9,078 nt of DNA from Dehalococcoidia bacterium (GCA_030602865.1 JAUVYX010000021.1:1-9078); one strand, 5' to 3'; numbered from the stretch's first letter, positions 1 through 5,440 are shown. The notes: generated by a model not told the origin, from the sequence alone. A program made the numbers and translations.

Positions 1-1
1 G

Positions 2-589
2 CCTGAAAACGGCATCAATGCCGTTTATAAGATGGCGAAGATACTTGGCAGGCTGGAGAATTACGACTTCAGGCAAACTCCGCATCCCATACTGGGTAAG
101 CCCACGGTAAACGTGGGCAGCATAAAGGGGGGCAGGAAACCCAATATAGTTCCCGACTACTGCGAGGCGGAGATAGACATCAGATACCTGCCCACGCAGG
201 ATTACCAGAAGATTATCGAGGAACTTAAAAATGTTATCGTAGGCCTCAAAGAGAAGGACGAACAAATAGAGGCAGAGCTTGAGCTGATAAGATATCGCCG
301 TTCCATCGAGACCTCCAAAGACTCCGTTGTAATAAAAACCATCATGGAGGGAGTCAAAGACATTTCAGGGAAATACCCTGGCTTCACGGGAATGATATCT
401 CCTGCGGACAGCGAATACCTGGTCAAGGGGGGCATCCCAGCGGTCATGTTTGGCCCGGGCCATGACAGCCTCTGCCATACAACAAACGAATACATTGCTA
501 TAGATGACATCCTGGAGGCAACCAGAAGCTATGCCGCAATCATGATACGGAGTGCTGGGTTAACTGATAAGCTCAGTTCCCATTGCTGA
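2..589 (+). CDS. M20-family metallopeptidase/deacylase, C-terminal part (5' truncated)
   Basis: This is the last 195 residues of an ArgE/DapE/ACY1-type zinc hydrolase. The frame is open from base 2 with no start codon; the ATG at 32 is internal, because the preceding residues (ENGINAVYK) already match the family. Visible parts are the end of the dimerisation domain (PNIVPDYCEAEIDIRYLP, about residues 48-65) and the C-terminal catalytic lobe ending in GPGHDSLCHTTNEY (151-164), whose HTTNEY histidine is the usual late metal ligand. The family is normally about 400 residues, so the N-terminal half with the other metal ligands lies outside the window. Members remove acyl groups from N-acyl amino acids or cleave small peptides; the exact substrate (acetylornithine, succinyl-diaminopimelate, other) cannot be assigned. 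Its TGA stop overlaps the ATG of the next gene by one base, implying translational coupling with the transporter. Confidence 0.9.
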   Translation, partial: PENGINAVYKMAKILGRLENYDFRQTPHPILGKPTVNVGSIKGGRKPNIVPDYCEAEIDIRYLPTQDYQKIIEELKNVIVGLKEKDEQIEAELELIRYRRSIETSKDSVVIKTIMEGVKDISGKYPGFTGMISPADSEYLVKGGIPAVMFGPGHDSLCHTTNEYIAIDDILEATRSYAAIMIRSAGLTDKLSSHC

Positions 590-1821
590 TGGAAAGAACC
601 CATAAACCTAAAATATTTTATGGCTATGTCATAGTTGTTGCTTCCATCCTTCTTTTCTTCATAATCCACGGGTTGAGCGCTTCTTACGGCGTCTTCTTTA
701 AATCCTTACAGTCGGAGTATGGTTGTAGCCGCACGGTAATCTCTGCGGCCCATTCGGTCGCTTTCATCCTTACGGGATTGATTTCAATTCCCGCTGGCAG
801 GCTCACTGACAGCATTGGCCCACGAGTTGTGGTTGCAGTCGGAGGCATCACACTTACGCTGGGTTATGTGCTGATGTCACAGACAAGTGCCACGTGGCAA
901 CTGTTTTTGGTCTATGGACTGGTAGTCGGCAGCAGCGTCAGCGTTGCCAACGTGCCACTACTCACCACACTGTCAAGGTGGTTCATCGGCAGAAGAGGAT
1001 TGATGACCGGCATCGTCAAGGCGGGCACGGGGCTGGGAATACTGGGAATGCCCCTGCTTGCAAGCCATCTCATCATCAGTTACGGGTGGAGAACCTCTTA
1101 CCTTGTTTTGGCAGCTGTTGCCCTGGTGGGTGTCCTGCCGCTGGCACAGTTCCTGAGACGCGACCCTGAACAGAAGGGACTCAAGCCATACGGCAATGAC
1201 GAATCAAATAGCAATATCTCCAAGCTGCCATTCGGAGGACTGACCCTCAGCAAAGCTGTCCATACCAGGCAGTACTGGACAGTGGCTGCCATATGCTTTC
1301 TCTTCTGGTATTGTATGCATAGCGTGATGGTACACATCGTTCCTCATGCCATGGATATCGGTTACTCCCCTGTTCGTGCGGCCAGCATTATATCAGTCAT
1401 CGGAGGAGTAAGCATCCTGGGCAGGGTGATAATCGCTGGCTCCAGTGACAGGATAGGGAGCAGGCGAGCGATGATGATTTGCTCCCTGATACTGGTAATC
1501 TCGCTCTCATTGCTCTATTTCACCAGGGAACTGTGGCAACTGTATTTGTTTGCAGCGATATATGGATTTTCTCACGGAGGCTTTGCCGCTATGGTATCAC
1601 CGCTGGTTGCCGAGCTATTCGGTACCAGGTTCCATGGCTCATTATATGGTGTTATCACCTTCTGCGGCACGGGGGGCGGTGCCATTGGCCCCCTTATAGC
1701 CGGGCGCATATTCGACGTATCCGCCAGCTACCAACCAGCTTTCTTAATACTGATTGCTGCTGGCATTACAGCACTTATACTGGCAATCAGCCTCAAGCCG
1801 GTTGAAATATCACAAGAATAG
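589..1821 (+). CDS. MFS transporter, oxalate/formate- or monocarboxylate-type
   Basis: A complete 410-residue inner-membrane transporter. Two six-helix halves are visible, separated by a hydrophilic loop at about residues 188-225. The loop 2-3 signature of the major facilitator superfamily is present as GRLTDSIGPR (70-79) and repeated in degenerate form as GSSDRIGSRR (284-293) in the second half. The opening GYVIVVASILLFFIIHGLSASYGVFF resembles the oxalate:formate antiporter and monocarboxylate group, so a small organic anion is a plausible substrate, but this is inference. I start at ATG 589, not the TTG at 583: the ATG overlaps the stop of the peptidase gene (TGATG) and no Shine-Dalgarno site is visible, which fits coupled translation. 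Context suggests uptake of an acylated or peptidic compound that the M20 enzyme then hydrolyses. No clear terminator follows; the next gene converges on it. Confidence 0.88.
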   Translation: MERTHKPKIFYGYVIVVASILLFFIIHGLSASYGVFFKSLQSEYGCSRTVISAAHSVAFILTGLISIPAGRLTDSIGPRVVVAVGGITLTLGYVLMSQTSATWQLFLVYGLVVGSSVSVANVPLLTTLSRWFIGRRGLMTGIVKAGTGLGILGMPLLASHLIISYGWRTSYLVLAAVALVGVLPLAQFLRRDPEQKGLKPYGNDESNSNISKLPFGGLTLSKAVHTRQYWTVAAICFLFWYCMHSVMVHIVPHAMDIGYSPVRAASIISVIGGVSILGRVIIAGSSDRIGSRRAMMICSLILVISLSLLYFTRELWQLYLFAAIYGFSHGGFAAMVSPLVAELFGTRFHGSLYGVITFCGTGGGAIGPLIAGRIFDVSASYQPAFLILIAAGITALILAISLKPVEISQE

Positions 1822-1889
1822 TTTAAACCCTCCTAACACAGCAGACATTAGCTGCCCTCCCGGTAATATCCTCCTCTGCCTCATCCTAT

Positions 1890-1901
1890 TAAACAATCTG
1901 G
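1890..1901. repeat. 12-bp direct repeat, left copy (TAAACAATCTGG)
   Basis: TAAACAATCTGG occurs here and again, identically and in the same orientation, at 2449-2460. This copy abuts the stop codon of the membrane-protein gene (stop at 1902-1904). The two copies bracket that gene exactly. A shorter form, ACAATCTG, also occurs at 2396-2403. Confidence 0.7.
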
Positions 1902-2360
1902 CTAAACGTTAAGCATGGCGTAGACAAACGCGCCAAGCACACATGCAGCCATTACGAAAATTAACACCATCGACAATAGTCTGACCCATCTACATTGTAG
2001 TGCTTTCTTGAAGAGTGGAGTTGGCCCCAGCATTTGCTCGCCTTGCAATCTTAGGGTAACGCTAAATAGCGATTGTAGGACTTGCATTAAAGTCAATAGC
2101 AGTGCGAAGCCAAATAGCCATAGTGCAAAAACTGGTATTACCTGCTTTCCCTTCATTAGTGAAACGATAGCTAGTACCAAAGCAAGCAAGCTTGCCAAAG
2201 CACCAAGATATGAAACAGCCAATCCAACCTCGGCAGTACTAGTCGGCTCGTTTCTGTCGGCATAACCGCTGGCAGTACTACCCCATAGTTGAGCCCATAC
2301 GACTAGCACGCCTGCCACAATGCCAGTAGCTGCAATAAAGCCAGCTAACTCGATTCCCAT
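1902..2360 (-). CDS. Small four-helix membrane protein of unknown function
   Basis: A 152-residue, strongly hydrophobic protein that I do not recognise. Predicted membrane helices are at about residues 7-27, 45-68, 74-97 and 126-149. A polar loop (about 28-44, STASGYADRNEPTST) separates helices 1 and 2, and a basic loop (about 103-125) separates helices 3 and 4. There is no catalytic motif. The frame stays open up to a TTG at 2426, but I choose ATG 2360 because the extra N-terminal residues are polar and cysteine-containing and include no helix; neither start has a convincing Shine-Dalgarno site, so the start is uncertain. The gene is bracketed by 12-bp direct repeats and lies alone between the GNAT gene and the convergent transporter gene. 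A small stress or transport-associated membrane protein is possible, but nothing in the sequence decides it. Confidence 0.6.
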   Translation of the reverse strand: MGIELAGFIAATGIVAGVLVVWAQLWGSTASGYADRNEPTSTAEVGLAVSYLGALASLLALVLAIVSLMKGKQVIPVFALWLFGFALLLTLMQVLQSLFSVTLRLQGEQMLGPTPLFKKALQCRWVRLLSMVLIFVMAACVLGAFVYAMLNV

Positions 2361-2419
2361 TTCTGGGTGAGGATAACATGAATGCAAAGCCAATACAATC
2401 TGACGTTTTGTACAATCAG

Positions 2420-2471
2420 GTAACAAAACAGGTTTTTGTTATTGACGCTAAACAATCTGGACATTTGTTAC
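2420..2471. repeat. Inverted repeat GTAACAAA...TTTGTTAC enclosing one direct-repeat copy
   Basis: The arms GTAACAAA (2420-2427) and TTTGTTAC (2464-2471) are perfect 8-bp complements 36 bases apart. A second local palindrome, AACAAAA (2422-2428) with TTTTGTT (2434-2440), is nested in it. The element sits between the GNAT gene stop and the membrane-protein start and contains the right copy of the 12-bp repeat. It could be a recombination end, an operator or a weak A/T hairpin; it lacks the GC stem and U-run of an intrinsic terminator. Confidence 0.5.
2449..2460. repeat. 12-bp direct repeat, right copy (TAAACAATCTGG)
   Basis: Identical to 1890-1901, 559 bp away. It lies inside the inverted repeat 2420-2471, upstream of the membrane-protein gene and 30 bases past the GNAT stop codon. 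Confidence 0.7.
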
Positions 2472-2490
2472 TTTCCCTACACACAAGACA

Positions 2491-2958
2491 TCAATCCAGT
2501 TCGATGCATATATATTCTGCTACACTAGGGATGCAATTGTAGTAAGGACTGCTCTTCTTGAATCCGTGTCTTTCATACCACTCTACTAGATTAGGCGTCC
2601 TGTCAATATCCTTTTGGACAACCGAACCATATATGTATTTCAGTCGCTTCTTCTTAGCAACGTTGATCGCCAATTCTAATAGCGCCGTGCCAAGACCTCT
2701 TTGGCGGTAGTTTTTCGTCTCGCCATTAAGGCTAGATGCACCTCGGAGGACTTGCTCCACCATACTTTCAGGCGGATCGGAGTCATTCCGAATTTCGATG
2801 TCTTCCAATACCATAACGTCTGACAAATAGAATGTACATTTGACTGTGCCTACCCATTCGCCTTTGTGCCTTAGTTCTGCAATGAAAAAATCGTTAGAAT
2901 TTTCCATCACAAGTATCCCGTATTTTTGACCATACCTGTCCGTGATGAATTTTTTCAT
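2491..2958 (-). CDS. GNAT-family N-acetyltransferase
   Basis: A 155-residue cytoplasmic acyltransferase of the GCN5-related fold. The acetyl-CoA pyrophosphate-binding motif A is clear: RQRGLGTALLELA at residues 85-97 fits [R/Q]-x-x-G-x-G/A followed by a helix. Motif B is NLVEWYERHGFKK (123-135), where the aromatic and GF positions are typical. The N-terminal half is a beta-rich acceptor-side region with FIAELRHKGEWVGTVKC at about 25-41. The open frame extends upstream to GTG 3102, but I choose ATG 2958 because it is preceded by AAGGGAG five bases away and homology-like sequence begins there. The acceptor (amino acid, protein N-terminus, small amine) cannot be predicted. It stands alone between an unknown gene and a membrane protein on the same strand. 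Confidence 0.85.
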   Translation of the reverse strand: MKKFITDRYGQKYGILVMENSNDFFIAELRHKGEWVGTVKCTFYLSDVMVLEDIEIRNDSDPPESMVEQVLRGASSLNGETKNYRQRGLGTALLELAINVAKKKRLKYIYGSVVQKDIDRTPNLVEWYERHGFKKSSPYYNCIPSVAEYICIELD

Positions 2959-3173
2959 ATTCTCCCTTCCACGCCTGTGTATCGCTGTTAATCGCGTCTT
3001 TCTGTAGGAGACATCCGGACAAAGTGCAACGGTTTTTGCGACGCAAGAATTGACGAAGAGTTGGCGGCAAGTGAAAAATTTAAGCGGTACACTTTTTATC
3101 ACTCATCAGCTTCTTCCCCCACTTTTCAGAATTCCCCTGTTCAAATCCTGAATATATATCCACCTCTTGCTCC

Positions 3174-3815
3174 TTACCTTACCAAGCCTTTCCTTTCCCT
3201 CCATTTATATTCTCTTAATGCTCCCCATTTACTCTCTTCTTTTGATGGAAAAATAACGGTTCCCCACTTCATGAAAACCTCACAGGCCTTTTCATATGTC
3301 TTGAAATGCCCTGCTATCCTGTATTTTCTCTGTGTCAGTTTTACCTCATCACGGCCAATTGTATTTAAGGTAACGCTAGTTTTCAAAAGGTACCAATTTA
3401 CATTATCTCCTGGCTTGAAGCCATAATATTCCAAGTCTTCCTTTCTTTCCTCCTCCATGCTCTGCTTGCTCTTCCTTTCCTCAATTTCCTCTATTTCCTT
3501 ACTACTTATAAGTCTAATAATTTTGTATATCCTCTTCCAGAAAGTTCCGGTATTTTCCTCTTCCGTTACAAATATAGTCCCCGGCTTACCCCAAACAAAT
3601 GGGAGATCCCCTAAGGGAAACTGTTTTACCCTAACCATACCTAAATTGGAGGGGACCTTACTTCCAAGCAACCCAGAAGAAACTCCATAAACTTTTCTAT
3701 CACCCACCTCAATCGGGACTAAGTTCTTCTCCTCAACTATGCCCTTACCAAAAAATAAAAGACTCCTGTGCCTACTTAGCTCTTCTTTAACCTCTAAGTA
3801 ATAAGTCTTAGCCAT
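3174..3815 (-). CDS. Hypothetical 213-aa charged protein, atypical codon use
   Basis: I do not recognise this protein. It begins MAKTYYLEVKEEL, has a beta-like N-terminal region with a GTIFVTEEE stretch near residue 80, then a hydrophobic KRIYKIIRLIS segment, a highly charged probable coiled coil (SSKEIEEIEERKSKQSMEEE, about 104-123), and a C-terminal part rich in Trp, Lys and Arg. I see no signal peptide or membrane helix. An ATG at 3827 is in frame, but ATG 3815 is preferred because GGGGGA stands five bases before it. By my count 14 of 15 arginine codons are AGA/AGG, against about 3 of 19 in trpD, and the coding strand is strongly purine-rich. This suggests a foreign origin. A possible 17-codon ORF and an extended -10 promoter lie directly upstream. 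Function unknown. Confidence 0.7.
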   Translation of the reverse strand: MAKTYYLEVKEELSRHRSLLFFGKGIVEEKNLVPIEVGDRKVYGVSSGLLGSKVPSNLGMVRVKQFPLGDLPFVWGKPGTIFVTEEENTGTFWKRIYKIIRLISSKEIEEIEERKSKQSMEEERKEDLEYYGFKPGDNVNWYLLKTSVTLNTIGRDEVKLTQRKYRIAGHFKTYEKACEVFMKWGTVIFPSKEESKWGALREYKWRERKGLVR

Positions 3816-3832
3816 GTAATCCCCCATCTAAA

Positions 3833-3886
3833 CTAATTTTTTAGAACCTCTAATTTTCCATCCAAGTCAATTGTGGATATGCCCAT
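3833..3886 (-). CDS. Possible 17-aa upstream ORF (leader) of the 213-aa gene
   Basis: ATG at 3886-3884 opens a 17-codon frame, MGISTIDLDGKLEVLKN, ending at TAG 3835-3833, seventeen bases before the chosen start of the 213-aa gene. A GAGAGGAAG Shine-Dalgarno-like stretch precedes the ATG and an extended -10 (TGATATAAT) lies just upstream of that, so a transcript would begin with this ORF. The peptide looks coding-like, resembling a fragment of a DLDG turn, and the frame is open for about 12 more codons upstream of the ATG. It could therefore be a leader peptide, the last remnant of a decayed gene, or chance. Confidence 0.35.
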   Translation of the reverse strand: MGISTIDLDGKLEVLKN

Positions 3887-3908
3887 GTCTATCTTCCTCT
3901 CATGTCCT

Positions 3909-3917
3909 ATTATATCA
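3909..3917 (-). promoter_or_regulatory. Extended -10 promoter for the 213-aa gene
   Basis: Reading the - strand, TGATATAAT gives a perfect TATAAT -10 (3914-3909) preceded by the TGn extension. No good -35 hexamer is seen at 16-18 bp, which extended -10 promoters can lack. Transcription would start near 3902, just before the Shine-Dalgarno of the 17-aa ORF. Confidence 0.5.
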
Positions 3918-4190
3918 ATCAGGTGTTAAGAATTGGAATACTCAAGGATATCTGGAACTTCATGTCTGTTATGCAGCCTTTTACCGACTGACACTACTTA
4001 ACAAAGGAATTGCCAGTAGATTGGACTGGGGAGAAACAATAATAAGTAGGGCACAGCTATAGAGGCTAGAATTTCAACATGCTTCACATCGACCAATTTA
4101 ATTCAACATTCCGCCCCTTTGTGCAATCAAAACGAATTTGATAGGATCTTGAACATAGTAAGGGCAGTTTTCTCCTCAATACAATCATGT

Positions 4191-4212
4191 TCTCGGGGAA
4201 TCAGCGCCGAGA
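4191..4212 (-). other. Short hairpin just after the 107-aa gene
   Basis: TCTCGG (4191-4196) and CCGAGA (4207-4212) form a 6-bp stem with a 10-base loop, six bases past the stop codon of the - strand gene. There is no U-run on either side, so it is at best a weak or factor-dependent end signal. Confidence 0.25.
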
Positions 4213-4218
4213 CGGTCA

Positions 4219-4542
4219 TTACCCTGCCGAGAATATTTTATACTCGTTGGGATGGTCAGTGCTTCGGAAAACCACTCGGTCTTTGACCACATCATTGAGG
4301 GGATAATGTTTAAAAAACCAATTCTTCAGCTTCCCGGGTTGTCCAAGACAAGTGTAACCAGAAACTTTCGCTCCTTTAATGAAACTGAGTTTGTAAATAT
4401 CCTCGTCTGAATCGATTAATGTCCAAGTATCACCCACCTTAGGCAATCCCGTATTAGCGTCTTTTTGAACGATAATCTCTCTACGCAACCAGCCATCTGC
4501 ATCCCTTTGGCTTAGAGTTCTGATACGTCCTTTGAACAGCAT
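4219..4542 (-). CDS. Hypothetical 107-aa soluble protein
   Basis: A small protein I do not recognise. The frame is open to 4734, but the upstream part is low in coding character and is crossed by a promoter and an inverted repeat. The true start is ATG 4542, preceded by AGGGAGG six bases away. The product begins MLFKGRIRTLSQRDADGWL and has alternating hydrophobic and polar strands, suggesting a small beta-rich fold; notable stretches are PKVGDTWTLID (34-44), a lone cysteine in SGYTCLGQPG (61-70), NWFFKHYPLNDVV (74-86) and a C-terminal DRVVFRSTDHPNEYKIFSAG (88-107). There is no signal peptide, membrane helix or known catalytic motif. It has its own extended -10 promoter with a very short leader and lies alone. 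Function unknown. Confidence 0.6.
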   Translation of the reverse strand: MLFKGRIRTLSQRDADGWLRREIIVQKDANTGLPKVGDTWTLIDSDEDIYKLSFIKGAKVSGYTCLGQPGKLKNWFFKHYPLNDVVKDRVVFRSTDHPNEYKIFSAG

Positions 4543-4561
4543 TGCTCGCCTCCCTGTTCCT

Positions 4562-4570
4562 ATTATACCA
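4562..4570 (-). promoter_or_regulatory. Extended -10 promoter for the 107-aa gene
   Basis: On the - strand the bases read TGGTATAAT: a perfect TATAAT (4567-4562) with a TGn extension and no recognisable -35. The expected start near 4555 would leave a leader of about 13 bases, beginning at the Shine-Dalgarno sequence itself. Confidence 0.5.
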
Positions 4571-4633
4571 TTGAGGGACGACAGATAGGCGATTAGTCGC
4601 CCCCATGACCAGTCTCCAGATAGTAGCTCTGGT

Positions 4634-4660
4634 ATGTCACAAAACGCTAAATTGTGACAT
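4634..4660. repeat. Perfect 9-bp inverted repeat ATGTCACAA-N9-TTGTGACAT
   Basis: The arms 4634-4642 and 4652-4660 are exact reverse complements with a 9-base spacer. No T-run follows on either strand, so it does not look like a terminator. It lies about 70 bp upstream of the -10 of the 107-aa gene, a position and symmetry compatible with a dimeric regulator's operator. The half-sites share TGTGA with CRP/FNR-family sites, but the arm order and spacing differ. Confidence 0.5.
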
Positions 4661-4854
4661 GCTGCTCCCCTAAAAATAGTCCACCATCCGAAAATTAATA
4701 TTATGGATGGCCCAGTTCTCAGAAAGCAGACCACTTGAGATTTCTCTAAGCTTCAGTTATACCATTACAAAAGAATTGCTATCATGAAACAGAAGGTTTG
4801 AATATTATAAAACTAAATATATGTCAGTCATGATAAAATATAAATGAACCGTGA

Positions 4855-5149
4855 ATGAAAGTAAAATACCTCAAGAAAATTGATAGGTTTATTGTTCACA
4901 ACCAATTTATTGGCATTGTTGCTCAACCTCGGTTGCACCTCAAGTGTTACAACATCAATTTCTGATAAAACAGCTATATTAATTACTGCTAATCCTTTGT
5001 TTCCTGAACCTCATTTATTATTCACAGCTGCCACGGTGCTACTAGGTATTGCACTTTTACTTGTGACACGATTGTGGAACGGTACCGAAACAAAAGCCGA
5101 TTTGACAAATATCATATATCTGCTATTATTCCATTTTATAATTAAATAA
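4855..5149 (+). pseudogene. Possible frameshifted small exported or membrane protein gene
   Basis: A frame from TTG 4880 gives 89 residues with a hydrophobic N-terminus and further hydrophobic stretches (about 45-62 and 78-89). A separate frame from ATG 4855 begins MKVKYLKKI. The two meet at an AAAA run (4876-4879): dropping one A joins them into a 97-residue product beginning MKVKYLKKLIGLLFTTNLL and continuing to NLGC, a basic-then-hydrophobic export signal with a cysteine in an imperfect lipobox. This could be a real frameshift mutation, a read error, or coincidence in AT-rich DNA. There is no good Shine-Dalgarno site, and the trp promoter lies inside the 3' end. I do not recognise a family. 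If the TTG start is real, it would instead be an intact small membrane protein. Confidence 0.3.
5102..5129 (+). promoter_or_regulatory. trp operon promoter
   Basis: TTGACA (5102-5107) is a consensus -35, followed after 16 bp by TATTAT (5124-5129) with a TGC extension at 5121-5123. The start would fall near 5136. A second, perfect TATAAT (5137-5142) has no partner -35 but would place a start near 5149, at the edge of the T-box leader. The promoter lies inside the end of the small upstream ORF. Confidence 0.75.
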
Positions 5150-5370
5150 GGTTAAAGGCTGAGAACGAGACTAGTATGCCTCCAGCGAGGCTCAGAGAGC
5201 CGGGTAAGGTGTGAGCCGGTGTCTGCGCAGAGGTTGAATGGATTCGGGAGCTGCAAAGCCAAAAGGGGTTATCCCCGAGTAGGTTTCGACGGAGAGGGTA
5301 CCGTAATCAGAGCCCAGGGTATAGAATCTTTTTTCTGTACCTGAGAGATAGCCAGGTTCGCCTGGCTAAG

Positions 5371-5402
5371 AAGGGTGGCACCGCGGAATTAATCCGCCCC
5401 TT
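5371..5402 (+). promoter_or_regulatory. T-box core and antiterminator
   Basis: AAGGG (5371-5375) pairs with CCCTT (5398-5402) and GCGG (5383-5386) pairs with CCGC (5394-5397), leaving the 7-base bulge TGGCACC (5376-5382). TGGC in the bulge is complementary to the GCCA 3' end of a tRNA with discriminator G, as bacterial tRNA-Trp has. The 3' arm is shared with the terminator, so the two structures exclude each other. Confidence 0.93.
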
Positions 5403-5418
5403 TGGGGGCGGTTTTTTT
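5394..5418 (+). terminator. Regulated intrinsic terminator of the T-box
   Basis: CCGCCCC (5394-5400) pairs with GGGGCGG (5405-5411) around a TTTG loop, followed directly by seven T (5412-5418). It ends 22 bases before the trpE start codon. Confidence 0.95.
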
Positions 5419-5440
5419 ATGGTTTTTATGGAGTGAAAAT

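Larger units (their letters stand above)
3887..4218. other. Gene-free stretch between two orphan genes
   Basis: About 330 bases with no convincing gene on either strand. It holds the extended -10 element at 3909-3917 near its left end and a short hairpin at 4191-4212 near its right end. A 63-codon + strand frame at 3871-4062 crosses it, but it has no Shine-Dalgarno site and a non-protein-like composition. Frames on the - strand are shorter than 40 codons. I see nothing else in it. Confidence 0.6.
4543..4854. other. AT-rich intergenic stretch upstream of the 107-aa gene
   Basis: About 310 bases without a convincing gene. It contains the - strand promoter at 4562-4570, the 9-bp inverted repeat at 4634-4660, and on the + strand a weak extended -10-like TGATAAAAT (4831-4839) lacking a -35, which might serve the small broken ORF that follows. 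I see no RNA gene here. Confidence 0.55.
5155..5418 (+). promoter_or_regulatory. Tryptophan T-box riboswitch leader
   Basis: An RNA leader that senses uncharged tRNA-Trp and controls transcription of trpEGDC. Stem I closes with GGCT (5157-5160) against AGCC (5257-5260). It carries AGTA (5173-5176) opposite GAA (5236-5238), the usual specifier-loop motif, with the specifier codon TGG (5239-5241) followed by A. The distal AGAGA bulge is at 5194-5198, and an apical stem pairs CCGG (5200-5203) with CCGG (5216-5219). Stem III is TAGCCAGG (5349-5356) and CCTGGCTA (5361-5368) around a TTCG loop. The T-box core then leads into alternative antiterminator and terminator structures. UGG can only be read by tRNA-Trp, so the amino acid is assigned from sequence. 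Uncharged tRNA should favour read-through and charged tRNA termination. Confidence 0.96.

Noticed and set aside
1822..1901. Terminator between the convergent transporter and membrane-protein genes
   Set aside because: Only a 4-bp CAGC/GCTG pairing and no T-run on either strand.
1831..1914. Integron-like attC site after the membrane-protein gene (GCTTAAC and GTTAGGA on the - strand)
   Set aside because: The first box fits RYYYAAC, but the second ends in A where a pyrimidine is needed, the interior lacks the expected imperfect palindrome, and no similar site follows the other - strand genes.
3030..3050. Short palindrome TTGCGACGCAA upstream of the GNAT gene
   Set aside because: Only 5 bp per arm around one base; expected by chance at this length and not tied to a promoter I can define.
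2959..3102. N-terminal extension of the GNAT protein to GTG 3102
   Set aside because: The fold begins at ATG 2958, which has AAGGGAG ahead of it; the extension is cysteine- and arginine-rich without domain character.
3871..4062. 63-aa + strand open frame
   Set aside because: No Shine-Dalgarno site, non-protein-like composition, and it runs antisense across the promoter and the 17-aa ORF of the 213-aa gene.
4543..4734. N-terminal extension of the 107-aa protein to 171 aa
   Set aside because: The internal ATG 4542 has a strong Shine-Dalgarno site, and the extension is interrupted by a TATAAT element and a 9-bp inverted repeat.
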